Positions 1 to 5,473 of a DNA stretch of 5,941 bases are shown here, piece by piece. Position 1 is the first letter of the stretch; each line of letters opens with the position of its first letter. The notes below the pieces were generated by a model. The model did not search any database and was not told the origin of the DNA. It worked only from the letters and a program-made list of their open reading frames with translations. Both the position numbers and the translations under genes were made by a program. The stretch comes from an uncultured Candidatus Nemicrothrix sp. (GTDB lineage: Bacteria > Actinomycetota > Acidimicrobiia > Acidimicrobiales > Acidimicrobilacustridaceae), in the NCBI GenBank assembly GCA_903827085.1, contig CAIKHC010000001.1:1-5941 (forward strand), given 5' to 3'.

Positions 1-128
1 GCTTCAGCGCTCGGGTTACCAGGGTTGGCATCGGGATGGAGCTCACGCGCCCGCTGACGATACGCACGTTTGAGATCATCTGCGGTGGCGCCACGACTCA
101 CACCGAGCAACTCGTAGTAGTCAGCCAT
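1..128 (-). CDS. dnaJ: DnaJ (Hsp40) co-chaperone, N-terminal J-domain only (3' end outside window)
   Basis: The reverse strand from the ATG at 128 reads 42 complete codons, beginning [20 protein letters not shown], before the window edge cuts the gene. This is the start of a J-domain: the [13 protein letters not shown] opening, a basic helix II ([10 protein letters not shown]) and the HPD tripeptide at residues 31-33. In this family HPD stimulates the ATPase of DnaK (Hsp70). The glycine/phenylalanine linker, zinc-finger and C-terminal substrate domains would lie beyond position 1 and cannot be checked. The ATG sits 3 bp after the hrcA stop, so the two genes are almost certainly co-transcribed. 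Many Actinobacteria carry a second dnaJ (dnaJ2) directly behind hrcA, apart from the dnaK-grpE-dnaJ1 operon. This gene is probably that copy, by context only. Confidence 0.93.
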   Translation of the reverse strand, partial: MADYYELLGVSRGATADDLKRAYRQRARELHPDANPGNPSAE

Positions 129-131
129 CGA

Positions 132-1145
132 TCAACCTTCGCTCAATGTTCGACCAAGACGATTAGCAACAACCGCAACTGCCGATAGTGCTTGGTCGTA
201 ATGCATACGCGTTGGGCCGAGCACTCCGATAGAGCCCGCAGTCTCTCCATCGACCACGTACGGTGCGACGACTATCGAGCAATCAGCAAGTGCTTCATTT
301 CCGGTTTCTCGACCGATCGCAACCGAAAGTCCACGGCCAAGAACATCTTCAAGGAGGCTCACAACGACAAGTTGTTGCTCAAGAATTCGAAGGATTTCTG
401 AAACGGTACGGACAGCATCGAATGACGCAACCATGTCAGAGGTTCCACCAATGAACACCTGATCGTCATGGCGATGTTCACCGCCAAGCTCTGCGAGAGC
501 GGCTCGGAGAATGTTTGCGACATCTGCGCTCTCGCCCAAGTCCAGCGAGTGACTGTCGATAGAGCTCGCGGAAGCCAGAGTCTGCCCAATGATCAGAGTG
601 GAAAGTCGTACTGCCGCTGCGTTCACAATGAGGTCATCGGTATCGGCAGCGAGTTCGATGCTGTGCTTCTCGATTGCTCCGCTTGAAAGAACGAGTACTA
701 CGAGGACAAGACGCGGCGAGAGGCCTACCAGCTGCACCGACTTAATTGTGGCGACCTCGTGCTGTGGACCAACAACTACCGCTGCATAATGGGTCAACGA
801 AGACAACAGTCGGCTCGTGTCCGAGAGCATCTGTTCCATTTCGCCATGTGTACGGCTGAAGAACGTTCGGACCTGCTGTGACTCGCTAACGCCGAGCTTG
901 CCGGGACCTCCAAGTTGGTCGACGAAAAAGCGATAGCCCTTTTCGGTTGGAATGCGTCCAGCGCTTGTATGAGGTTGGGCAAGATATCCCTCGGCTTCGA
1001 GGGTCGCCATGTCGTTCCGAACGGTGGCGGATGAAACATTGACCTCAGCCGACGACGCCACATGACCGGACCCGACGGGCTGGGCCGTCTCGATGTATTC
1101 GGTCACCACCGCTCTCAGGATCGTGGCTTTGCGTTCGTCAAGCAT
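132..1145 (-). CDS. hrcA: Heat-inducible transcription repressor HrcA
   Basis: This 337-residue protein has the usual length of HrcA, the repressor that binds CIRCE operators upstream of chaperone genes and depends on GroEL for folding. The N-terminal winged helix-turn-helix is clear: SSATVRNDMATLE at residues 38-50, HTSAGRIPT at 59-67 and GYRFFVD at 70-76. The core shows the family motif LLSSLTHYAAVVVGP at 113-127, and GPTRMHY occurs near the C-terminus at 310-316. The ATG start is backed by GAGGA four bases upstream and by the family-typical opening MLDERKATIL. It is followed after 3 bp by dnaJ and preceded by lepA, whose stop lies 108 bp upstream. A CIRCE-like element in that gap (1216-1242) suggests self-repression relieved by heat. 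The hemW gene that often lies between lepA and hrcA is absent. No frameshift or missing domain is seen. Confidence 0.97.
   Translation of the reverse strand: MLDERKATILRAVVTEYIETAQPVGSGHVASSAEVNVSSATVRNDMATLEAEGYLAQPHTSAGRIPTEKGYRFFVDQLGGPGKLGVSESQQVRTFFSRTHGEMEQMLSDTSRLLSSLTHYAAVVVGPQHEVATIKSVQLVGLSPRLVLVVLVLSSGAIEKHSIELAADTDDLIVNAAAVRLSTLIIGQTLASASSIDSHSLDLGESADVANILRAALAELGGEHRHDDQVFIGGTSDMVASFDAVRTVSEILRILEQQLVVVSLLEDVLGRGLSVAIGRETGNEALADCSIVVAPYVVDGETAGSIGVLGPTRMHYDQALSAVAVVANRLGRTLSEG
136..140 (-). promoter_or_regulatory. Shine-Dalgarno site for dnaJ
   Basis: The reverse strand carries GAAGG seven bases before the dnaJ ATG, inside the last codons of hrcA. This supports the ATG at 126-128 as the start and suggests that dnaJ translation is coupled to the end of hrcA. 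Confidence 0.6.
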
Positions 1146-1149
1146 GAAG

Positions 1150-1154
1150 TCCTC
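1150..1154 (-). promoter_or_regulatory. Shine-Dalgarno site for hrcA
   Basis: The reverse strand reads GAGGA followed by CTTC and the ATG. The match is strong with a slightly short spacing of 4 bases, and it fixes the hrcA start at 1145. Confidence 0.65.
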
Positions 1155-1192
1155 ATAAATCGGGGTGCGAAACCACCAGCACCATTGCCCCC

Positions 1193-1198
1193 ATGCTA
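1193..1198 (-). promoter_or_regulatory. Possible -10 element of the hrcA-dnaJ promoter
   Basis: TAGCAT on the reverse strand fits the TANNNT pattern of actinobacterial housekeeping -10 boxes and lies 47 bases before the hrcA ATG, just downstream of the CIRCE-like element. No good -35 hexamer stands at 16-18 bases. CTGGCA, part of the left CIRCE half-site, resembles a -35 box but is too far away to pair with this -10. The call rests on position and a short match only. Confidence 0.25.
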
Positions 1199-1215
1199 CC
1201 CGCCGACCCCTTTGA

Positions 1216-1242
1216 TAAGCAGTCGAAGCCCGAGAGTGCCAG
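1216..1242 (-). promoter_or_regulatory. Degenerate CIRCE operator (HrcA-binding site) upstream of hrcA
   Basis: On the reverse strand the half-sites are CTGGCACTC and GACTGCTTA, separated by exactly nine bases (TCGGGCTTC). Compared with the CIRCE consensus TTAGCACTC-N9-GAGTGCTAA, each half matches 7 of 9 positions, 14 of 18 overall. The left half resembles the variant I recall at chaperone promoters of high-GC Actinobacteria. The element sits 70 bases before the hrcA start, in the only non-coding gap before hrcA-dnaJ, which is where an autoregulatory operator is expected. The weakness is symmetry: only five of nine positions pair between the halves, so affinity may be modest. HrcA is encoded immediately downstream. 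Inference: negative autoregulation of hrcA-dnaJ. Confidence 0.6.
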
Positions 1243-1253
1243 CGGACAATTCT

Positions 1254-3038
1254 TCAGTCGTCGAGACGGAGAGCCGAAACGAACGCCTCCTGAGGAACTT
1301 CGACTCGGCCGATGTTCTTCATGCGCTTCTTGCCCTCCTTCTGCTTCTCAAGGAGCTTGCGCTTCCGACTGATATCTCCGCCGTAACACTTGGCCAATAC
1401 GTCTTTGCGCTTGGCTTTCACTGTCTCGCGAGCGATGATCCGGCCTCCGATGGCCGCCTGAATCGGAACATCGAAGAGCTGCCGAGGAATGAGTTCTTTC
1501 AATTTTTCGGTCATTCGAAGTCCGTAGCTATAGGACTTGTCTTTATGAACGATCATGCTGAACGCGTCGACAGCTATTGCATTCAAAAGAATGTCGACCT
1601 TCACCAGATTTGAGACGCGGTAGCCGGCCGGGTCGTAATCGAGACTGGCGTAACCCTGGGTGCGGCTCTTCATTTGGTCGAAGAAATCGGTGACGACCTC
1701 GGCAAGAGGAAGTTCGTAGACAAGTTCCATTCGCTCGGGCGAAAGATATTCGAGCTTAATCATGTCGCCGCGACGACCCTGACAAAGTTCCATCAACGTT
1801 CCGGTGTAGTCAGTTGGCGTCAGAATCGTTGCGCGAAGAAATGGTTCTTCAATGTGGTCGACTTCATCAGCCGGCGGCAACTCGCTTGGATTATCGATCG
1901 TGAGCGTCGTCCCATTTGTCTTGTGGACGATGTACTGCACCGACGGTGCGGTGGCGATCAGCGAAAGATTGAATTCACGCTCAAGACGCTCACGAATGAT
2001 CTCCATATGCAAAAGACCAAGGAAACCGCAGCGAAATCCGAAACCGAGAGCACCTGAGCTTTCTGGCGCATAGGTGTAGCTCGAATCATTGAGTCGGAGT
2101 TTCTCTAGCGCTTCACGAAGAGTTGTGAACTCATCACCATCGACGGGATAGAGACCGCAAAAGACCATGGGCCTCGGCTCGTCATAGCCATCGAGCGCTG
2201 GAGCGGGTTGTGACAGATTCGTGATCGTCTCACCGGAACGAGCTTCGCCAACATCTTTGATCCCGGCAATGAGATAACCGACCTCGCCCGCACCGAGCGA
2301 CGCCACGGGTGTTGGGTCCGGACGCCGAACACCAACTTCTTCTGCGTTGTAGATCGCTCCGGCCTGGACGAACTTGAGTCGAGCACCGGTGTTGAGTGTT
2401 CCATTCATGATTCGGACGGAAGAAACAACGCCGCGGTACTGATCGAAATGGGAATCGAAGATCAGACCTTGCAACGGCGCGTCGGGATCTCCAACCGGAG
2501 GGGGAATCCGATCAATGACTGCGTCGAGCAGTTCGGCAACGCCCTCGCCAGTTTTCGCGCTCACCCGAAGGATCGAATCGGCAGGAATGCCGAGGACCTT
2601 CTCGATTTCGGCGGCATAGCGATCTGGATCGGCAGCGGGAAGGTCGATCTTGTTCAGTGCAGCAACGATCTCAAGATCGTTTTCAAGGGCGAGATAACAG
2701 TTCGCCAGCGTTTGGGCTTCAATCCCCTGCGCGGCATCGACGAGCAAGATGGCCCCTTCGCACGCTGCGAGGGATCGGCTCACCTCATAACCAAAGTCGA
2801 CGTGGCCAGGTGTATCGATCAGATGGACAAGATGGTCCTTGTAATCGAGCCGAACGCTCTGGAGCTTGATCGTGATACCTCGTTCACGTTCGATATCCAT
2901 CGAATCGAGATACTGAGCACGCATCTCCCTAGGATCGACCGCGCCGCACAGCTCGAGCAGGCGGTCCGCCAAGGTGGACTTGCCATGGTCGATGTGGGCA
3001 ATGATGCAGAGGTTGCGAATACGGTCGAGAGAGGCCAC
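1254..3038 (-). CDS. lepA: Elongation factor 4 (LepA), ribosome-associated GTPase
   Basis: The 594-residue product matches the usual LepA length. LepA is a translational GTPase related to EF-G that acts on ribosomes and affects initiation and elongation, with some of the protein held at the membrane in E. coli. The G motifs are intact: G1 AHIDHGKS at 14-21, the G2-region RERGITI at 51-57, G3 DTPGHVDF at 75-82, G4 NKID at 129-132 and G5 SAKTG at 160-164. The C-terminus carries the LepA-specific domain, including the basic [10 protein letters not shown] segment starting near 552 and RVEVPQEAF from 578. The start is GTG, giving [10 protein letters not shown], the expected distance before the P-loop; AAGGA lies 11 bases upstream, a long spacing. 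It is transcribed divergently from rpsT, a common rpsT-lepA pairing. No truncation or unusual substitution is seen. Confidence 0.98.
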   Translation of the reverse strand: MASLDRIRNLCIIAHIDHGKSTLADRLLELCGAVDPREMRAQYLDSMDIERERGITIKLQSVRLDYKDHLVHLIDTPGHVDFGYEVSRSLAACEGAILLVDAAQGIEAQTLANCYLALENDLEIVAALNKIDLPAADPDRYAAEIEKVLGIPADSILRVSAKTGEGVAELLDAVIDRIPPPVGDPDAPLQGLIFDSHFDQYRGVVSSVRIMNGTLNTGARLKFVQAGAIYNAEEVGVRRPDPTPVASLGAGEVGYLIAGIKDVGEARSGETITNLSQPAPALDGYDEPRPMVFCGLYPVDGDEFTTLREALEKLRLNDSSYTYAPESSGALGFGFRCGFLGLLHMEIIRERLEREFNLSLIATAPSVQYIVHKTNGTTLTIDNPSELPPADEVDHIEEPFLRATILTPTDYTGTLMELCQGRRGDMIKLEYLSPERMELVYELPLAEVVTDFFDQMKSRTQGYASLDYDPAGYRVSNLVKVDILLNAIAVDAFSMIVHKDKSYSYGLRMTEKLKELIPRQLFDVPIQAAIGGRIIARETVKAKRKDVLAKCYGGDISRKRKLLEKQKEGKKRMKNIGRVEVPQEAFVSALRLDD

Positions 3039-3049
3039 GAGGGCAGTCG

Positions 3050-3054
3050 TCCTT
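3050..3054 (-). promoter_or_regulatory. Shine-Dalgarno site for lepA
   Basis: AAGGA on the reverse strand lies 11 bases before the GTG start. No nearer purine-rich site is present and no start codon is seen in the in-frame codons just upstream, so this supports the GTG at 3036-3038 despite the wide spacing. Confidence 0.45.
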
Positions 3055-3072
3055 GGGGCGAGGGGCCGTAGG

Positions 3073-3078
3073 AGCCTA
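3073..3078 (-). promoter_or_regulatory. Possible -10 element for lepA
   Basis: TAGGCT on the reverse strand fits TANNNT and would give a leader of roughly 25-30 bases. No convincing -35 hexamer stands 16-19 bases upstream. It is the best candidate in the 3039-3218 divergent gap, which must hold the lepA promoter unless transcription enters from elsewhere. Confidence 0.22.
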
Positions 3079-3104
3079 GACGGGCCAGGGACGAATGCCG
3101 GCTC

Positions 3105-3135
3105 TTGTGACTCAGGGACCTCTGCCCGCTATGCT
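3105..3135 (+). promoter_or_regulatory. Probable rpsT promoter
   Basis: TTGTGA at 3105-3110 and TATGCT at 3130-3135 match 4 of 6 positions each of the -35 and -10 consensus. The 19-base spacing is longer than ideal. The -10 fits the TANNNT pattern well. Transcription would begin near 3142, giving a leader of about 75 bases that includes a C-rich tract at 3173-3183. The region is shared with the divergent lepA promoter. Confidence 0.45.
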
Positions 3136-3207
3136 TTCCGCTCCGTGTGCAGGGCAGGTCAATCGACCCGATCCCCTCCCCCCGAATCACAACAATTCTT
3201 CGACAAC

Positions 3208-3213
3208 AGAGGA
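3208..3213 (+). promoter_or_regulatory. Shine-Dalgarno site that fixes the rpsT start
   Basis: AGAGGA ends five bases before the GTG at 3219. It decides between this GTG and an in-frame ATG at 3147, which would add 24 residues not found in S20 proteins and has no comparable ribosome binding site. Confidence 0.75.
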
Positions 3214-3218
3214 CCCCA

Positions 3219-3482
3219 GTGGCCAACATTAAGAGCCAGATCAAGCGCAACCGTCAGAGCGAGAAGGCCCGCCTTCGCAACAAGGCTGTCCGCTCTGAAA
3301 TGAAGACTCGCACCAAGCGTGCACTGAGCGCCGCCGAAGAAGGCAGCGCCGATATCGCCGAGCAAGCTCGCCTTGCCATTCAGCGCATCGACACCGCCGC
3401 ATCGAAGGGTGTCATCCACAAGAACCAAGCAGCGCGTCGTAAGAGCCGTCTCATGGCTCGCATCAACGCTGCAACCAAGTAG
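3219..3482 (+). CDS. rpsT: 30S ribosomal protein S20
   Basis: The product is 87 residues, the usual S20 size, and begins (GTG)ANIKSQIKRNRQSEKARLRN, the typical opening of this family. S20 is a helical, very basic protein that binds 16S rRNA early in 30S assembly. The Lys/Arg-rich composition, the central AEQARLAIQRIDTAASKG segment and the tail HKNQAARRKSRL are all characteristic. The GTG start is supported by AGAGGA five bases upstream. It is the only plus-strand gene here: divergent from lepA and convergent with holA, the common actinobacterial arrangement. Two tandem hairpins follow the TAG stop. In E. coli S20 represses its own translation through a weak non-AUG start; the GTG start would permit something similar, but no dedicated leader structure was recognised. 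Confidence 0.97.
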   Translation: MANIKSQIKRNRQSEKARLRNKAVRSEMKTRTKRALSAAEEGSADIAEQARLAIQRIDTAASKGVIHKNQAARRKSRLMARINAATK

Positions 3483-3485
3483 ACC

Positions 3486-3502
3486 GAGCGCCTCAGGCGC
3501 TC
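3486..3502 (+). terminator. First hairpin after rpsT (no proper U-tract)
   Basis: GAGCGCC and GGCGCTC form a perfect 7-bp stem around a TCA loop, starting 3 bases after the rpsT stop. It is followed by TTGTTGT rather than a continuous run of T. It may help termination or protect the 3' end of the mRNA; alone it is a weak intrinsic terminator. Confidence 0.55.
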
Positions 3503-3512
3503 TTGTTGTACC

Positions 3513-3545
3513 GGACCGGAGCCTTGCTCCGGTCCTTTTCGTTTT
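3513..3545 (+). terminator. Rho-independent terminator of rpsT
   Basis: GGACCGGAGC pairs perfectly with GCTCCGGTCC (10 bp, loop CTT), followed at once by TTTTCGTTTT. This is a strong intrinsic terminator on the plus strand. Read from the holA side the stem is not followed by a T-run, so it should act mainly on rpsT, though it may also slow transcription leaving holA, whose stop is about 30 bases away. Confidence 0.93.
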
Positions 3546-3575
3546 CTACTCGACGGGTTTGAACAATTCGAGCGC

Positions 3576-4637
3576 TCAGCGCCGTCCACGCGAACTCGAC
3601 GAGGATCGATTTCGACCAGCGAGTCGAGCAACAAGGACCTCGATAACCAATTCAGGTGGCCAGGCCTTCGCCCCATGCAGATCAAGATCGGCCTGCGCCA
3701 GCAGTGCGGCAACATCCGCTAATCGATCACTCCCAAGTCGACGAGCACCGTCGAGAGCCTTCTTAGCTGGGAAGGTGCTGCCCTTCATTCCAAGAACATC
3801 AGCAGCCTGTTTGTCACCGCGAATATCGGGATCGTCGAGCCGAATCATCTTGAGGTAGTGGTTGCTCAAGGTCGCGAGAATTTGCAGTGGGTGCCGGCCG
3901 CCCCCAATTGTCATGCGCTGAAGAATGTCGAGGGAACCACTCACATCGCCACTGTCGATGGCGTCGGTGAGGTCCCATGGTGCAACGTCTCCGGAGACGC
4001 CTAGGTAGGGCTCGATGTCAGGGGCAGAAACTTTGGTCCCAGCACCGAACACGGATTCGAGCATTTCGAGCAGAGCCGGCAATCGACCGACATCGCTGCC
4101 GAGATGATCAACAAGCGATCGACGAGCGGCAGGGTCCAACTTGAGCGAGGAAGCGGTGATGCGTTCGTCGAGCCAGCCGCCCTGCGCTTTGCCTGTTCCA
4201 GGGGAAGTGTCGATAACGACTCCCCCACAGCTCGCAACCGCATCAGCGAGACTTTTGGGCACTGCAGGAGTTTTTGATTGCTTATTCGGACGAGGGTCCT
4301 TCTCCCAGACGAGAACAAGCGACGTCGTCTCGAGGGGATCTTCGAGATACTGAACGAGCGGGACGCACGCGTCCTTTGTCGAAAAAACGGCTGCATTGCG
4401 CACCAGCACAACACGGCGATCGCTTAAGAATGGAAATGTTTGCGACGCATCAACCACGGGACCAATCGTGTAGCCACCGTCCTCGAGCGAGTGATCGGTA
4501 ATTGAAAGTTCTGCGAGAAGCAGCGTTCGATCACCATCGCCGACTAACTGTTGAATCAGCGAGGAAACCTCGTCGCCAAGAATGACCTCGTCGCTTCCTT
4601 TAACGAGGAAGACCGGTGCCGAAAGATTGACGTTCAT
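3576..4637 (-). CDS. holA: DNA polymerase III delta subunit
   Basis: The 353-residue protein resembles HolA, the clamp-loader subunit that opens the beta sliding clamp. The N-terminal AAA-like region begins APVFLVKGSDEVIL (residues 7-20) and includes the family feature PFLSDRRVVLVRN at 69-81 and a SLVLVWEKD strand at 106-114. The helical middle shows LKLDPAARRSLVDHLGSDVG (about 165-184) before LPALLEMLE, then the C-terminal domain WDLTDAIDSGDVSGSLDILQ (221-240). As usual for delta, no Walker A motif is seen, so it should not hydrolyse ATP. The protein ends in a serine/arginine-rich tail (SSSSSRGRR). The ATG overlaps the upstream folP-like stop by 4 bp (ATGA), so translation is likely coupled; no strong Shine-Dalgarno site is seen. 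Convergence with rpsT is the familiar actinobacterial order and supports the call, since HolA is poorly conserved. Confidence 0.93.
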   Translation of the reverse strand: MNVNLSAPVFLVKGSDEVILGDEVSSLIQQLVGDGDRTLLLAELSITDHSLEDGGYTIGPVVDASQTFPFLSDRRVVLVRNAAVFSTKDACVPLVQYLEDPLETTSLVLVWEKDPRPNKQSKTPAVPKSLADAVASCGGVVIDTSPGTGKAQGGWLDERITASSLKLDPAARRSLVDHLGSDVGRLPALLEMLESVFGAGTKVSAPDIEPYLGVSGDVAPWDLTDAIDSGDVSGSLDILQRMTIGGGRHPLQILATLSNHYLKMIRLDDPDIRGDKQAADVLGMKGSTFPAKKALDGARRLGSDRLADVAALLAQADLDLHGAKAWPPELVIEVLVARLAGRNRSSSSSRGRR

Positions 4638-5464
4638 GCCGCTTCAAGAATTGCAGCCATGGCATCAGCAACGCGGCGTCCATTTCGGACATCGTGTGCT
4701 CGGAGGACTCGGCAACCAAGCGCGATTCCAAGCGAATGGGCGGCCATCGTGCCATCGCCCGCCGAACCGCGCTCAACATCGAGCAATGTCCACAAGAAAC
4801 GCTTATTTGATGCAGAGAGGAACACCGGGTACCCGAGCGAGGTGAGGGCATCGGATGACCGGAGAAGGATCTTTGATTGCTCCTCGGACTTTCCGAGATC
4901 AAGTCCAGCGTCGACCATGATCCGCTCGCGAGGGATACCGGCCAAACGTGCCCGCTCGGCGCGGTCAGTCAGAAACTCGCAGACAGCCAGTACGACATCG
5001 TCGTACTGGGGGTCTGGATCAGGAACACGCGGCGCTAAACGAATATGGGTGGCGACGACCGAAGCGCCAGCGGCGGAGCAGACGTCGAGATAGTCGGGGT
5101 CGGCAAAACCACTGATGTCGTTTCCAATGCAAGCACCCGCCTCGAAACAGGACTTCGCAACCGATGCACGCCAGGTATCGACTGACAGAGGGAGGTCGAA
5201 TCGACTTCGTAGCGCCTCGATCGCCGGGACAACACGATCAAGCTCTTCCTGCTCTGTCACTTCGTCGCCAGGGCCCGCCTTCACGCCGCCCACATCAAGA
5301 AAGTCGGCACCGTCGTTCACCAACTGTTCCGCTTTGCGGAGAAAATCCTCGAACTCGAAATAGGAACCTTGGTCGTAGAACGAGTCAGGGGTCCTATTGA
5401 GAATCCCCATCACGATTGCTCGGTACGTGATGTCGAATCGAGTGGTACCTAGGTCCAAGAACAC
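4634..5464 (-). CDS. folP2: Dihydropteroate synthase homologue, FolP2-type, substrate uncertain
   Basis: The 276-residue product is a DHPS-fold TIM barrel. Canonical DHPS joins a pterin pyrophosphate to p-aminobenzoate in folate synthesis. Retained features are MGILNRTPDSF (19-29), SVDTWR (94-99), ND at 115-116, Asp185, K221, and R255/H257 in RAHDV. Several signature positions differ: the loop after DVGG reads VKAGPG instead of ESTRPG (57-66), so the pyrophosphate/pABA-loop arginine is replaced by glycine; the S-R-K motif is S-N-K (219-221); and DPG.GFGK is DAGLDLGK (185-192). From memory, the M. tuberculosis FolP2 protein (Rv1207) shares NRTPDSFYD, DVGGVKAGPG and SNK and was reported to lack DHPS activity. 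The start is GTG: the comEC TAG stop lies in the same frame four codons upstream, leaving little alternative. The ribosome binding site is weak (AGGG, 7 bases). It overlaps holA by 4 bp. The fold is certain; folate function is doubtful. Confidence 0.88.
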   Translation of the reverse strand: MFLDLGTTRFDITYRAIVMGILNRTPDSFYDQGSYFEFEDFLRKAEQLVNDGADFLDVGGVKAGPGDEVTEQEELDRVVPAIEALRSRFDLPLSVDTWRASVAKSCFEAGACIGNDISGFADPDYLDVCSAAGASVVATHIRLAPRVPDPDPQYDDVVLAVCEFLTDRAERARLAGIPRERIMVDAGLDLGKSEEQSKILLRSSDALTSLGYPVFLSASNKRFLWTLLDVERGSAGDGTMAAHSLGIALGCRVLRAHDVRNGRRVADAMAAILEAA

Positions 5465-5473
5465 GTCGCGACC

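Noticed and set aside
1164..1183. Small hairpin (GGTGC / GCACC, 10-base loop) in the hrcA leader
   Set aside because: A 5-bp stem with a large loop is expected by chance; it does not cover the ribosome binding site and has no T-run.
1062..1613. 183-codon open frame on the plus strand across the hrcA-lepA gap
   Set aside because: It overlaps both genes on the opposite strand, covers the hrcA promoter and CIRCE-like site, and encodes a low-complexity leucine-rich product without family resemblance.
2448..3071. 207-codon open frame on the plus strand opposite lepA
   Set aside because: It lies wholly antisense to the well-conserved GTPase domain of lepA, has no recognisable domain, and reads like a codon-bias shadow.
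3157..3168. GGTCAATCGACC near-palindrome in the rpsT leader, considered as an operator
   Set aside because: Only four base pairs flank a four-base centre; no known operator matches and nothing else supports it.
3171..3190. G-quadruplex on the minus strand of the rpsT leader
   Set aside because: The G-runs are six, four and three long with no fourth separated G3 run, so a stable three-tier quadruplex would need a zero-length loop.
3147..3218. In-frame ATG at 3147 as an earlier rpsT start
   Set aside because: It adds 24 residues not seen in S20 proteins; the GTG at 3219 has a strong Shine-Dalgarno site and gives the family N-terminus ANIKSQIKRN.
3373..3858. 161-codon plus-strand frame overlapping rpsT and antisense to holA
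   Set aside because: It runs through the rpsT terminator in another frame and has an arginine/serine-rich composition without domain features.
4551..5093. 180-codon plus-strand frame opposite the folP-like gene
   Set aside because: Arg/Ser/Ala-rich product typical of an antisense shadow of a moderately GC-rich gene; no motif seen.
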